Shown one piece after another: positions 1 to 9,237 of a stretch of 64,000 nucleotides of DNA (position 1 is its first letter; each line of letters begins with the position of its first letter). A program made the position numbers and the translations under genes. The DNA is from Pararhizobium polonicum (lineage in GTDB: Bacteria; Pseudomonadota; Alphaproteobacteria; Rhizobiales; Rhizobiaceae), in contig NZ_LGLV01000021.1 of the NCBI RefSeq assembly GCF_001687365.1, positions 51,217-115,216 of the forward strand, read 5' to 3'. The notes beneath the pieces were generated by a model, which saw only the letters and a list, made by a program, of their open reading frames with translations, searched no databases and was not told the DNA's origin.

Positions 1-504
1 CGACAGGAACGGGATGCCCAGATGGCCGAACCGGATGGACAGCTGCCTTTCGGCGGTGTCCTCGTTTGCCTTGGTAATCTGGTAGAGGTAGAGCGCCGAG
101 GCAAGGCCGGTGCGGTCCGATCCGGATTTGCAATGGATGAGGATGGGCTTGGGCGCGTCGCGCAACAGGGCGACGAGCTTTTGCGATTGGTCCGGCGAAA
201 GCTCTTTCCATGCCGACATCCTGAAATCGATATGCTCGATGCCAAGCGTCGTTGCTGCCGCGACCTCGTCCTTGTACCAGGCCGCGTCTTCGCCGTTGCC
301 ACGCAGGTTGACGATGGTTTTGATACCGTAGCGCTGCGCATAATCGGCGACCCGAGCGGCCGTCGGCTGGTTGGAACGGTAGAGTTCGCCGGGCACGACG
401 GCGTAGAAATTGCCGGTCGCCTGAATGGCCAGCAGATAGGCGCCGAGCGCCAGCAAAGCGGCGCAGACCGTCAGCCCGCCAAATTTCAGAACCTTGAACA
501 GCAT
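1..504 (-). CDS. Membrane-anchored dual-specificity/tyrosine phosphatase-like protein (C-terminus cut by window)
   Basis: Reading the minus strand from the ATG at 504 gives 168 codons that run off the window at base 1, so the C-terminus is missing. Residues 7-27 are a hydrophobic segment (signal anchor or uncleaved signal peptide), followed by a soluble domain. The motif HCKSGSDRTG at residues 124-133 is the C-x5-R loop of cysteine phosphatases, with nucleophile Cys125 and Arg131. The segment YRSNQPTAARVADYAQRYG is typical of the short dual-specificity/DUF442-like phosphatases common in rhizobia. The domain probably lies outside the membrane. The substrate is unknown. It points away from the sugar operon at 841 and is probably unrelated to it. 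Confidence 0.8.
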   Translation of the reverse strand, partial: MLFKVLKFGGLTVCAALLALGAYLLAIQATGNFYAVVPGELYRSNQPTAARVADYAQRYGIKTIVNLRGNGEDAAWYKDEVAAATTLGIEHIDFRMSAWKELSPDQSQKLVALLRDAPKPILIHCKSGSDRTGLASALYLYQITKANEDTAERQLSIRFGHLGIPFLS

Positions 505-840
505 GAAGATGAAACCTCGTTTATCGAGGCCAAACTGATGGTCCCGGCTGACAACAGCCTGAACGTCAAGGCGCTGCCGGCGGCGGCCGCGCCATGCCGA
601 TAGTCCGGGCGGATGGTCTATCTCAGAAGCAGGCGCCGGGTTCTCCGCCATTCCCGGTCATCAATTCCCAGATTTCGTGAAATATATTTCAAGATATGAA
701 TTATATTGACACGGCTTTGTCTTTACCGTTAGCTGTCCTCATCGGAACTCGAGGAGGAGTTCCGGTCTTCATTGGATCATCGGTCGTCCGCCAGGGCGCC
801 ACCGGATATTTGGGAGGGGCTTCGGCCTCGAGGAGGAATC
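505..840. other. Divergent intergenic region upstream of the first catabolic operon
   Basis: This 336-base stretch lies between the minus-strand phosphatase and the plus-strand binding-protein gene, and no convincing gene was seen in it. It is locally AT-rich from about 675 to 725. It holds a perfect 14-base palindrome at 678-691 and a TTGACA hexamer at 706-711 on the plus strand. No good -10 box is visible at the expected spacing. Its right end holds the AGGAGG ribosome binding site used by the TTG start at 841. Confidence 0.6.
678..691. promoter_or_regulatory. Perfect palindrome, candidate operator for the adjacent SorC regulator
   Basis: TGAAATATATTTCA reads identically on both strands and stands out as AT-rich in GC-rich DNA. 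It lies about 15 bases before a TTGACA hexamer (706-711) and about 150 bases upstream of the first operon gene. SorC/DeoR-type regulators bind such sites, and a SorC gene is the fourth gene of this operon. The assignment is inference from position. Confidence 0.45.
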
Positions 841-1869
841 TTGCGCAATTTTCTAAGCACGACCGCATTGGCGGTCCTTGCATCGACGCTTTTTGCCGGC
901 GTTGCCAGTGCCGAAACGGACAATCCGTTCCGCTGCAAGCCGGGCGAGAAATATGTCATGAACGTCATGGTGTCCGGCGTCGAATACTGGTTCCCGGTCT
1001 ATGAGATGTTCAAGCAGGCCGGTCAGCAGCTCGGCTGCGAGACCGCCTATACCGGCACCCCGGAATATGACGTCAACAAGCAGATCGCCACCTTCGACCA
1101 GGCACTGGCGCAGAACCCGGCCGGCATTCTTGTCCACCCGATGAACTCCGACCCGTTCATCGAGCCGATCAACCGGGCGATCGACCAGGGCACGGCTGTG
1201 GTGACTTTCGCAGCCGATGCGCCGCTCTCCAAGCGCATCTCGTTCATCACCTCGGACAATACCCGCGAAGGCACCTATGCCGCCGACGCGATTGCCGAAA
1301 AGATGGGTGGCAAGGGCGAGTACGCAGTGCTGGAAAACCCGGGCCAGGACAATCACGACAAGCGCATCGCCGCCTTCATCGCCCGTATGACGGAAAAATA
1401 CCCGGACATGAAGCTGGTCGGCCGCGCTGCTTCCAACCAGGATCCGACCAAGGCCTATCAGGCGCTTTCGAGCCTCGTCCAGGCCAATCCGAACCTCGGG
1501 GCTGTGTTCATGCCGGAAGCCAACTCGGCCATCGGCGCATCGCAGGCCAACAAGGAAAACGGCGGCAAGATCCTTGTCATGTGTGCCGACGTCAATGCCA
1601 ACATTCTCGACATGATCAAGGCGGGCGAAGTGTTCGGCTCGATCAACCCGAACCAGGGTATGCAGGGTTACATGGGCTTCATGCTGCTGTGGCTTGCCAA
1701 GCATCCGGAACTGATCGATCCGATGAACGACGCCAAGCGCGCCGGCTTCAACCCGATGAGCATTCCGTTCGTCGACAACGGCCTGTCGATCGTCACCGCT
1801 GACAATGCCGACGACTTCTACTGGGACAAGTACCTGAAGCGGCGGGGCACGAAGGGCATCGAGGAGTAA
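841..1869 (+). CDS. Periplasmic sugar-binding protein of a CUT2 (ribose-type) ABC importer
   Basis: 342 residues starting at TTG 841, five bases after an AGGAGG ribosome binding site. This start gives a clean signal peptide (about residues 1-24, ending GVASA before ETDN). An upstream in-frame ATG at 772 would add 23 residues ahead of the signal and has no such site. The mature protein has the Peripla_BP_4 (RbsB-like) architecture: [20 protein letters not shown], then [11 protein letters not shown], then a FITSDN hinge segment. It should capture a pentose, polyol or related ligand for the ATPase and permease downstream. The ligand cannot be read from the sequence. A strong hairpin follows the stop codon. 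Confidence 0.9.
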   Translation: MRNFLSTTALAVLASTLFAGVASAETDNPFRCKPGEKYVMNVMVSGVEYWFPVYEMFKQAGQQLGCETAYTGTPEYDVNKQIATFDQALAQNPAGILVHPMNSDPFIEPINRAIDQGTAVVTFAADAPLSKRISFITSDNTREGTYAADAIAEKMGGKGEYAVLENPGQDNHDKRIAAFIARMTEKYPDMKLVGRAASNQDPTKAYQALSSLVQANPNLGAVFMPEANSAIGASQANKENGGKILVMCADVNANILDMIKAGEVFGSINPNQGMQGYMGFMLLWLAKHPELIDPMNDAKRAGFNPMSIPFVDNGLSIVTADNADDFYWDKYLKRRGTKGIEE

Positions 1870-1881
1870 GCCTTTTGTGCC

Positions 1882-1912
1882 GGCTGTCCGGGGTGTGGAG
1901 CCCCGGACAGCC
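1882..1912 (+). promoter_or_regulatory. Intercistronic hairpin after the binding-protein gene
   Basis: A 12-base perfect stem (GGCTGTCCGGGG with CCCCGGACAGCC) encloses a 7-base loop, beginning 13 bases after the stop codon. No T-run follows, so it is more likely a partial terminator or an mRNA-stabilising 3' structure than a full terminator. Such elements raise binding-protein levels over membrane subunits in many ABC operons. Confidence 0.65.
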
Positions 1913-1939
1913 ACCGCAAGTGTTAAGGAGGAGACAATC

Positions 1940-3478
1940 ATGGCGCCGGTGCCGGTTCTGGAAATCCGCAATGTCAGCAAGCACTTCGGTGCCGTGAAGG
2001 CGTTGACGGACGTGAGCTTCAGCCTGGAAAAGGGCGAGGTTCATGCGCTGTGCGGTGAAAACGGCGCGGGCAAGTCGACGCTGATGAACATCATTGCCGG
2101 CGTACTGCAGCCGAGCGAGGGGGAGATCCTCGTCGATGGCGTGCCGGTGAAGGTGACATCGCCGGCCGTGGCGCAATCGCTCGGGCTTGGGCTGGTGCAT
2201 CAGGAGATCGCGCTTTGCCCCGATGCGACCGTGGCGGAAAACATGTTCATGGCGGCAACCAACCGCCGCCGCTCGCCTTTCATGAACTATGGCAGGCTGG
2301 AGCGGGACGCGCAGGCGGTGATGAACCGGCTGGCGCCGATCGACGTGCGCCGGAAAGTGGCCGAACTGCCGATTTCCAGCCAGCAACTGGTCGAGATCGC
2401 CAAGGCGCTGACGCTCGATTGCCGCGTGCTGATCTTCGATGAACCGACGGCGGCGCTGACGGAATCCGAGACGCAGGTGCTGTTCGGCATCATCCGCGAT
2501 CTGAAGGCTCAAGGGATCTCGATCATCTATATCAGCCATCGTATGGCCGAAATTTTCAGCCTGTGCGACCGGGTGACGGTATTTCGCGACGGACGCTATG
2601 TCTCGACGGAGAAGGTGGCGGACCTGACGCCGGACGACGTGGTGCGCCGCATGGTCGGACGGGAGATTACCCAGCTCTATCCGGAAAAACAGGCGATGGC
2701 GGAGCGCACCGACGAGACCATTCTCAGCGTCCGTAATCTCGGCGACGGCAGCCGTTTCCGGAATGTCAGTTTTGAATTGCGCCAGGGCGAAATTCTGGGT
2801 GTCGGCGGGCTGATCGGCTCGGGCCGGACGGAGATCGCCGAAGGCATTTGCGGATTGCGTGCGGTGACGCAAGGCGAGGTGCAACTGCATGGGCAACGGC
2901 TGCGGGCCCGGTCCTACGCGCAGGCCGTAAAGGCGGGCGTCGTCTATCTTTCGGAGGATCGCAAGGGTTCCGGCGTCTTTTTGGAGCTGTCCATTGCCCA
3001 GAATATTGCCGTTCTCGATCTGAAGTCGCTGACCGGGCCGCTGGGCCTGTTGAATTCCAAGGCCGAGGCGGACCGTGCCCGGGATCTGACGAAGCGGCTC
3101 GGGGTGCGGATGGGCGGCATCGATATGCCTGTCTCGTCTCTATCGGGCGGTAACCAGCAGAAGGTGGCGATTGCCAAGCAGCTGGCGGTCAACCCCAAGG
3201 TCATCCTGATGGATGAGCCGACGCGCGGCATCGATGTCGGCGCCAAATCGGAAATTCACCGGCTGCTGCGTGATCTCGCGCGCTCCGGCATCGGCATTGT
3301 GGTGATTTCCTCGGAACTGCCGGAGCTTCTCGGTCTCTGCGACCGGGTGCTGGTGATCCGCGAAGGCACGGTTGCCGGCGAAGTCGAGGGCGAGGCGATG
3401 ACGGAAGAGGCGATCATGCGGCTTGCTTCCGGCATCGGCGGCCACAACAATTCAAAGGCATCAGAGCATGCCGCATAA
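1940..3478 (+). CDS. Sugar ABC transporter ATP-binding protein, RbsA/MglA type (two fused ATPase domains)
   Basis: 512 residues. The ATG at 1940 follows AAGGAGGAG with good spacing; an upstream in-frame start at 1877 lies inside the hairpin and is unlikely. The N-terminal domain carries Walker [10 protein letters not shown] and Walker [12 protein letters not shown]. The C-terminal domain has the usual divergent P-loop of this family (GLIGSGRTE), signature LSGGNQQKV and Walker [15 protein letters not shown]. It powers import with the binding protein and the single permease gene. Length and domain order are normal for CUT2 ATPases. Confidence 0.93.
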   Translation: MAPVPVLEIRNVSKHFGAVKALTDVSFSLEKGEVHALCGENGAGKSTLMNIIAGVLQPSEGEILVDGVPVKVTSPAVAQSLGLGLVHQEIALCPDATVAENMFMAATNRRRSPFMNYGRLERDAQAVMNRLAPIDVRRKVAELPISSQQLVEIAKALTLDCRVLIFDEPTAALTESETQVLFGIIRDLKAQGISIIYISHRMAEIFSLCDRVTVFRDGRYVSTEKVADLTPDDVVRRMVGREITQLYPEKQAMAERTDETILSVRNLGDGSRFRNVSFELRQGEILGVGGLIGSGRTEIAEGICGLRAVTQGEVQLHGQRLRARSYAQAVKAGVVYLSEDRKGSGVFLELSIAQNIAVLDLKSLTGPLGLLNSKAEADRARDLTKRLGVRMGGIDMPVSSLSGGNQQKVAIAKQLAVNPKVILMDEPTRGIDVGAKSEIHRLLRDLARSGIGIVVISSELPELLGLCDRVLVIREGTVAGEVEGEAMTEEAIMRLASGIGGHNNSKASEHAA

Positions 3479-3506
3479 AGAAGAAGCAGGGGCAGGAGAT
3501 ACGGTG

Positions 3507-4499
3507 ATGGCAGATGCGACATTGACAACGGCACATCAGGCACGGGCGCCCGGCTGGAAGAGGCTGGGGACGCTGCGCGAGGCGGGGCTGATCGCGATCA
3601 TCCTGGCGCTCTGCATCGTCATGAGCTTTGCCTCGCCCCATTTCCTGACGCTCGGCAATTTCCGGGCGATGCTGATGTCCTTTTCGGTAGAAGGCATCGT
3701 CGTCGTTGGCATGACCATCCTGCTCATCGTCGGCGGTATTGATCTCTCGGTCGGTTCGGTCGTCTGCTTCTCGATGGTGCTGTCGGGCTCGCTGTTCCTG
3801 ATGGGGCTCGACCCCTGGAGCGCCTCCTTGATCGGCATCATCGCCAGCGGCCTGATCGGCTGCGTCATGGGCTTCTTCGTGACGGTGGTGGGGCTCAACC
3901 ACTTCATCACGTCGCTGGCGGCAATGGTGATCGTGCGGGGCATCTGCCTGATCATCACCAAGGGCACGCCGCTGTCGCTGTTCACCTTGCCGCCCTCATT
4001 CAAGGCGGTCGGGCAGGGCACGTTCCATGGCATTCCCTATGTGATCCTGATTTTCGTCGCCGTCGTCGTGCTGTTCGATTTCCTGCTGCGCCGGGCAACG
4101 GCCTTTCGCAAGGTGTTCTACACCGGCAGCAACGAGAAGGCGGCGCTCTATTCCGGCATCAAGACCAATCAGGTGAAATTCTGGGTGACGGTGCTCTGCG
4201 CCACGCTGTCGGGTGTTGCCGGCGTCATCTACATGTCCCGCTTCGGCGCGGCGACACCCACCTTCGGTGTCGGCATGGAGCTCAACATCATTGCGGCGGC
4301 CGTGATCGGAGGGGCCTCGCTGAATGGCGGTTCCGGCACGATCCTGGGTGCAATTCTCGGTATCGCTCTGCTCTCGGTCGTGACAAGCTCGTTGATCCTG
4401 CTCGACGTCTCCGTCTATTGGCAGGATATGATCAAAGGCTGCATTCTGCTCGCTGCCGTCTCGATCGACCATTTCCTGCACAAGCGGAAGGCTGCCTGA
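3507..4499 (+). CDS. Sugar ABC transporter permease, RbsC type
   Basis: 330 residues from ATG 3507, which has an AGGAG eight bases upstream. An in-frame ATG at 3468 would overlap the ATPase gene by 11 bases and has a weaker site, so it is the second choice. The protein is strongly hydrophobic with about 8-10 membrane segments and carries the BPD_transp_2 pattern ILLIVGGIDLSVGSVV near the N-terminal third and AAAVIGGASLNGGSG near the C-terminal third. Only one permease gene is present, so the channel is probably a homodimer. Its stop is one base from the next start. Confidence 0.92.
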   Translation: MADATLTTAHQARAPGWKRLGTLREAGLIAIILALCIVMSFASPHFLTLGNFRAMLMSFSVEGIVVVGMTILLIVGGIDLSVGSVVCFSMVLSGSLFLMGLDPWSASLIGIIASGLIGCVMGFFVTVVGLNHFITSLAAMVIVRGICLIITKGTPLSLFTLPPSFKAVGQGTFHGIPYVILIFVAVVVLFDFLLRRATAFRKVFYTGSNEKAALYSGIKTNQVKFWVTVLCATLSGVAGVIYMSRFGAATPTFGVGMELNIIAAAVIGGASLNGGSGTILGAILGIALLSVVTSSLILLDVSVYWQDMIKGCILLAAVSIDHFLHKRKAA

Positions 4500-4500
4500 C

Positions 4501-5517
4501 ATGTCGCCCCATCGGCCGATAGCCAAACCCAGAATTGTCACTCCGCCGCGCGAGGAAATCGTTATCGCCCGGCAGATGCACCAGGCGCTGGTCCTGCATT
4601 TTCTCGAAGGCCTGACGCAGGCGCAGATCGCCGATCAGCTCGGCATCTCGCACGCCACCGTCAACCGGCTGATCAAGCGCGGCCGCCAGCTCGGGCTTGT
4701 TGAGATCAAGATCAAGTCGCCGGTCGAGCCGCTGGTCGATATGGAGGAGCGGCTTCTGGCGCTCGGCGGCATCGGCCGCGCCGTCGTGGTGCCGACCGTG
4801 TCCGACAATCCGCAGACGGCGCTTCAGGCGGTCGGTGAAGCGGCAGCAAGGTTGCTTTTGGAAGAGATCGTCGACGGCGACACGATCTGCATTACCGGCG
4901 GCAAGGGTGTCAGCGCCGTGGTTGCCGGCCTGCAGGCGCAGCGGCGCTTCGGCGTCGAGGTTATTCCGGCGACCGGCTGCGTGCAGGGCAAGCACTATAC
5001 CGACGTCAACCATGTCGCGACATTGATGGCCGACCGGCTGGGCGGCCGCTCCTATCAGATCCATGCGCCGCTGTTTGCCGACAGTGCGGCCGAACGCGGC
5101 ATGCTGATCAACATGCGCTCGGTCGCCGATGTCTTCCAGCGGGCACGGGAGGCGAAGGTGGCGGTGGTCGGCATCGGCTCGATCCTGTCGGACGACTCGA
5201 GTTACTACGACCTGCACCCGTCATCGAGCACCGATCGCGCCGCAATCGAGCGCTCCGGAGCTTCCTGCGAACTGTTGGCGCATCTGCTCGACGATCAGGG
5301 CCGGGTCTGCGACTACAGCCTCAACCGTTCGCTGGTGTCGCTGACGCTTCCCGAGTTCGCCTCGATCCCGACGAAGATCGGTGTGGCGAGCGGACCGGCC
5401 AAAGCAGGACCGATCCTCAGCGTCCTGCGGGGCAATCATCTGGATACGCTGGTGACCGACGAGGCGACGGGTGCGCGCGTGCTGGCATTGGCGAATGGCG
5501 AAGGAAAATGGGCATGA
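4501..5517 (+). CDS. SorC/DeoR-family sugar-responsive transcriptional regulator
   Basis: 338 residues beginning one base after the permease stop. An N-terminal helix-turn-helix lies at about residues 35-64 (LTQAQIADQLGISHATVNRL). It is followed by a SorC-type sugar-phosphate-binding domain with GDTICITGGKGVSAVVAGL, VAVVGIGSI and a C-terminal VASGPAKAGPI segment. Members of this family sense a phosphorylated intermediate of the pathway they control. It sits inside the operon, so it is likely autoregulated. The palindrome at 678-691 is its most likely binding site in the window. Confidence 0.88.
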   Translation: MSPHRPIAKPRIVTPPREEIVIARQMHQALVLHFLEGLTQAQIADQLGISHATVNRLIKRGRQLGLVEIKIKSPVEPLVDMEERLLALGGIGRAVVVPTVSDNPQTALQAVGEAAARLLLEEIVDGDTICITGGKGVSAVVAGLQAQRRFGVEVIPATGCVQGKHYTDVNHVATLMADRLGGRSYQIHAPLFADSAAERGMLINMRSVADVFQRAREAKVAVVGIGSILSDDSSYYDLHPSSSTDRAAIERSGASCELLAHLLDDQGRVCDYSLNRSLVSLTLPEFASIPTKIGVASGPAKAGPILSVLRGNHLDTLVTDEATGARVLALANGEGKWA

Positions 5518-6509
5518 GCGGGCAACAATTGACACGTGAGATCGGCAACTCCGGCGTTTCCGCCTCGGCGGTCGGGCTCGGCACCTGGGCGATCGGCGGC
5601 TGGATGTGGGGCGGGACGGATGAAAACGAGTCCATCGCTGCGATCCAGGCCTCGCTCGAGGCCGGCGTGACGCTGATCGACACGGCACCGGCCTATGGGC
5701 TGGGGCGCTCCGAGGAGATTGTCGGCAAGGCGCTGGCCGGGCGACGCGACAAGGCTGTGATCGCCACCAAATGCGGCCTTGTCTGGCATACGCAGAAGGG
5801 CCGGCATTTCTTCGATCAGGACGGCAAGCCGGTGCACCGCTATCTCGGCCGCGATGCGATCCTGCACGAGGTCGAGGAAAGCCTGAGACGGCTCGGCACC
5901 GACCATATCGATCTCTACATCACCCATTGGCAGGACCCGACGACACCGGTCGAGGAGACGATGCGGGCGCTGGAAGACCTGCGCACATCCGGCAAGATCC
6001 GGGCGATCGGGGCGAGCAATGTCAGCCGCGAGGAGCTTGATGCCTATATTGCGGTTGGTGGTCTCGATGCGATCCAGGAGCGGTTTAGCATGATCGACCG
6101 GGAGATCGAGGTGGATCTCCTGCCGCTGACCCGAGCCAACGGCATTGCGACGCTCAGCTATTCGTCGCTGGCGCTGGGGCTTCTGTCCGGCACGATCGGT
6201 CCGGACCGGGTGTTTTCCGGCGACGACCAGCGCAAGGATAACCCGCGCTTTTCTGTGGGGAACCGGGAGAAGGCCACGGCCCTTGCCGACGCCATCCGGC
6301 CGGTCGCGGACAAACACGGTGCCAGCATTGCCCAGACCGTGATTGCCTGGACGCTGGCCCAGCCCGGCGTCACCTTTGCGCTCTGCGGCGCGCGCAATCC
6401 GGCACAGGCGATCGACAATGCGCGGGCCGGAACCATCCGGCTGGATGCGGCCGACCTTGCCGCCATCGATACGGCCATAGCGGCGAAACTGACTGATATG
6501 GACAGGTAG
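5514..6509 (+). CDS. Aldo/keto reductase
   Basis: 331 residues. The ATG at 5514 overlaps the regulator stop as ATGA and has AAGGA eight bases upstream, so it is preferred over the ATG at 5508. The catalytic tetrad of the family is visible: Asp in LIDTAPAYG, Tyr in the same segment, Lys in VIATKCG and His in YITHWQDP. The C-terminal part has the NADPH-binding pattern FALCGARNPAQAIDNA. In this operon it probably interconverts a sugar carbonyl and a polyol, before phosphorylation or as a side reaction. Substrate and direction are not readable. Confidence 0.9.
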   Translation: MSGQQLTREIGNSGVSASAVGLGTWAIGGWMWGGTDENESIAAIQASLEAGVTLIDTAPAYGLGRSEEIVGKALAGRRDKAVIATKCGLVWHTQKGRHFFDQDGKPVHRYLGRDAILHEVEESLRRLGTDHIDLYITHWQDPTTPVEETMRALEDLRTSGKIRAIGASNVSREELDAYIAVGGLDAIQERFSMIDREIEVDLLPLTRANGIATLSYSSLALGLLSGTIGPDRVFSGDDQRKDNPRFSVGNREKATALADAIRPVADKHGASIAQTVIAWTLAQPGVTFALCGARNPAQAIDNARAGTIRLDAADLAAIDTAIAAKLTDMDR

Positions 6510-6521
6510 CGGATCGCCATC

Positions 6522-8270
6522 ATGAAACGTGAAGAGATATTGGACGGGCTCCGCCAGAGCCCGAAGGTGGATGTGTGCGTCATCGGCGGCGGCATCAACG
6601 GCATCAGCGTCTTTCGGGAGCTGGCGCTGCAGGGGCTGAAGGTGCTGCTGGTCGAGAAGCACGACTATTGCTCCGGTGCCAGCTCGGCCCTGTCGCGCAT
6701 GGTGCATGGCGGGCTTCGCTACCTGGAAAACGGCGAGTTCAAGCTGGTGCAGGAATCGCTGGTCGAGCGCGACCGGCTGTTGCGCAACGCGCCGCATTAT
6801 GTCGCGCCGCTGCCGACGACGGTGCCGGTCTTCGATATCTTCACCGGCCTTGGCAATGGCATCGTCCGGTTCTTAGGGCTCAGCCGCCGCCCGAGCCGGC
6901 GCGGTGCTGTCGCCATCAAGGTGGGGCTCAGCATCTACGATTTCCTGACGCGCACGCGGGCACTGATGCCGCGCCACCAGTTTCGCGGCCGACGCACGAC
7001 GCTGACCAAATGGCCGGCGCTCAATCCGGATATCAAGAGTTCCGCCACTTATTTCGACGCCTGGGTGAGCCATCCGGAGCGGCTCGGCATCGAACTCTTG
7101 CAGGATGGTCTTGCCGCGACCTTGGGGGCCGCGGCGCTGAATTATGCGGAACTGCACCGGATGGACGACGGCCGGTATCGCATCGAGGATCGCATCGGCG
7201 GCACCGTGGTTTTCGTCGAGCCGAAGCTGATCATCAATGCCACCGGCGGCTGGATCGACATTGCCAACGAAACCCTGTTTGCGCCGGAGATGCGGCCGGC
7301 ACCGCTGATGGGCGGCACCAAGGGATCGCATCTGATCATCGACAATGACGCGCTGCGCGCGGCTCTCGCCGATCACATGATCTATTACGAGAACGAGGAC
7401 GGGCGGATCTGTATCCTCTTTCCCTATCTCGGCAAGGTGCTGGTCGGCTCCACCGATATCCGCGTCGACGATCCCGAAAGCGTGCGCTGCGAGGCGGATG
7501 AACGCGATTACATCCTGCAATCGCTGGCCTTCGTGCTGCCGGATATCGCCATCCGGCCAGAGGACATTGTCTTTCAGTTTTCCGGTGTGCGGCCGCTGCC
7601 TGCCAGCACCGACAGTTTTACCGGCCGCATTCCGCGTGATCATTTCTGCACGGTCGTGGAGTCCAGGGACGGCGGGCCGCCGGTGCTGTGCATGATCGGC
7701 GGCAAGTGGACGACATTCCGGTCCTTCGGGGAAATGGCAGCGGATATGGCGCTGGAACGGCTTGGCAGGTCGCGCCGTGTCGGGACCGCGGAGCGGCCGA
7801 TCGGCGGCGGGCGGGCGTTTCCCTCTGATCGGGCCGCATGGATATCGCATCTGGCCGCTGCGATCGGTCTGTCCACCGGGCGCGTGGCCACGCTTTTCGG
7901 TCGCTACGGCACGGATGCCGAAGCCGTTGCCGGCTTCATCACCGCGGGCCTTGATGCATCGATGCCGCATGCCGGTTACTCGGCGCGCGAATTGCAGTTC
8001 CTGATCCGGGTCGAAGCCGTCGAACATCTCGATGACCTGCTGTTGCGGCGCACGACGCTGGCCGTCTCGGGCGAACTCTCGCTCGATATGATGGACGCGG
8101 TGCTCGACCTTCTGGCGCAGGAAAAGCACTGGACACCGGCGCAGCGCGCCGGCGAGCGCGACCGTTTCCTCACCCTTCTCAACGAACGCCACGGCGTCGA
8201 TGAACACATGCTTTCCGCAAGGAACGAACCAAGGAGCACAGAATGCGACACAACAGCAAAGTCCGGATGA
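6522..8270 (+). CDS. FAD-dependent glycerol-3-phosphate dehydrogenase-like polyol-phosphate dehydrogenase (GlpD/EryB-like)
   Basis: 582 residues, the usual length for GlpD-like flavoproteins. The N-terminus has the FAD Rossmann motif VCVIGGGINGISVFRELAL and the family motif CSGASSALSRMVHGGLRYLE. Further GlpD-type blocks are LMGGTKGSHLI, LVGSTDIRVDDP and FSGVRPLPAS, and there is a C-terminal GlpD cap domain. The family oxidises a polyol phosphate at the membrane and passes electrons to quinone. Placed between a kinase and an aldolase, it probably oxidises a polyol phosphate to a ketose phosphate. Glycerol 3-phosphate itself is possible, but the aldolase next door argues for a longer polyol, as in erythritol catabolism (EryB). 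Confidence 0.88.
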   Translation: MKREEILDGLRQSPKVDVCVIGGGINGISVFRELALQGLKVLLVEKHDYCSGASSALSRMVHGGLRYLENGEFKLVQESLVERDRLLRNAPHYVAPLPTTVPVFDIFTGLGNGIVRFLGLSRRPSRRGAVAIKVGLSIYDFLTRTRALMPRHQFRGRRTTLTKWPALNPDIKSSATYFDAWVSHPERLGIELLQDGLAATLGAAALNYAELHRMDDGRYRIEDRIGGTVVFVEPKLIINATGGWIDIANETLFAPEMRPAPLMGGTKGSHLIIDNDALRAALADHMIYYENEDGRICILFPYLGKVLVGSTDIRVDDPESVRCEADERDYILQSLAFVLPDIAIRPEDIVFQFSGVRPLPASTDSFTGRIPRDHFCTVVESRDGGPPVLCMIGGKWTTFRSFGEMAADMALERLGRSRRVGTAERPIGGGRAFPSDRAAWISHLAAAIGLSTGRVATLFGRYGTDAEAVAGFITAGLDASMPHAGYSARELQFLIRVEAVEHLDDLLLRRTTLAVSGELSLDMMDAVLDLLAQEKHWTPAQRAGERDRFLTLLNERHGVDEHMLSARNEPRSTECDTTAKSG

Positions 8271-9085
8271 ACCGGCTGTTCGGCAATGGCCGCTGCCTCG
8301 ACGTGGCGATCGATCACGGCGTCTGCAACGAGCCGTCTTTCCTCAACGGCCTGGAGGATATTCAGGCAGTGGTCAGATCGCTGGTTTCTGCCGGACCGGA
8401 TGCGATCCAGATGAATTACGGCCAGGCGGATCTCTTGCAGGACGTGCCCGGCAAGGACAAGCCGGCGCTGGTGATGCGCATCGATATGGGCAATCCCTAT
8501 AACCGCATTCGCCACCGCGACATGTGGGCGGTGCTGCAGAACGAGGCCGAGCCGCTGATCGGCGCGCTCGAGATGGATGCGGCCTGCGTCGTCGTCAACC
8601 TGTTCATGCTGCCGGACGAGCCGGACCTGTTTCGCCAGTGCGTGCAGAACATTTCCCGGGTGCGGGCCGATTGCGACAAATATGGCATGCCGCTGATGAT
8701 CGAGCCGCTGGTGATGCAGCCGGTGACAGAGAAGGGTGGTTATATGGTCGATGGCGATGCCGACAAGATCGTCACGCTGACGCGGCTTGCCCGCGAGATG
8801 GGCGCCGATATCGTCAAGGCCGATCCGACCGACAATGCGGAGGATTTCCACCGGGTCGTGGAAGCGGCGCGCTGCCCGGTTCTGGTGCGCGGCGGCGGCA
8901 AGGAGGATCTGCGCGCCGTGTTCGACAAATCCGCGGCCTTGATGGGGCAGGGCGCAATGGGCATGGTCTACGGGCGCAACATCTATCAGCATGCCAATCC
9001 GAGTGCCGTGGTGCGCGGGCTGATGGCGATCATCCATGAGAACGCAAGCGGCGAAGAGGCTTTTGCGATTTATCAGCAGGGCTGA
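8243..9085 (+). CDS. DhnA/LsrF-type class I aldolase
   Basis: 280 residues. The ATG at 8243 has AAGGAG just upstream and overlaps the flavoprotein gene by 28 bases, which suggests translational coupling. The fold pattern is that of the DeoC/FbaB/LsrF superfamily. It includes the N-terminal LDVAIDHG block, Lys192 in ADIVKADP (the expected Schiff-base lysine), LVRGGGKEDL and a C-terminal phosphate-binding GMVYGRNIYQH. It should cleave a ketose phosphate formed by the neighbouring dehydrogenase, probably to dihydroxyacetone phosphate and an aldehyde. That last step is inference. Confidence 0.85.
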   Translation: MRHNSKVRMNRLFGNGRCLDVAIDHGVCNEPSFLNGLEDIQAVVRSLVSAGPDAIQMNYGQADLLQDVPGKDKPALVMRIDMGNPYNRIRHRDMWAVLQNEAEPLIGALEMDAACVVVNLFMLPDEPDLFRQCVQNISRVRADCDKYGMPLMIEPLVMQPVTEKGGYMVDGDADKIVTLTRLAREMGADIVKADPTDNAEDFHRVVEAARCPVLVRGGGKEDLRAVFDKSAALMGQGAMGMVYGRNIYQHANPSAVVRGLMAIIHENASGEEAFAIYQQG

Positions 9086-9123
9086 TCGAGGCGAGGAGCG
9101 GGCGGCAAATTCAGAGCTCGCCG

Positions 9124-9172
9124 CCCCCTCATCCGGCCCCGCGGGCCACCTTCTCCCCGGCGGGGAGAAGAG
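9124..9172. repeat. RIME-like intergenic palindromic repeat
   Basis: Two adjacent stem-loops, GGCCC-CGC-GGGCC (9135-9147) and CTTCTCCCC-GGC-GGGGAGAAG (9150-9170), are preceded by CCCCCTCATCC. The order 'CCCCTCATCCGGC ... CACCTTCTCCCC ... GGGGAGAAG' matches, from memory, the widespread Rhizobium intergenic mosaic element. It lies between the aldolase and kinase genes of one apparent operon, so it may shape transcript ends there. No second copy was noticed in the window. Confidence 0.7.
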
Positions 9173-9237
9173 GACATAAGGCCTGGGCTTTCTGCCCGAA
9201 CCGCGCAAAACTGTCAGAACCTTGGGAGGGGTTCAGA

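Noticed and set aside
853..1980. 375-codon minus-strand open frame opposite the first binding-protein gene
   Set aside because: Antisense shadow; the plus strand encodes a clear periplasmic binding protein with a signal peptide.
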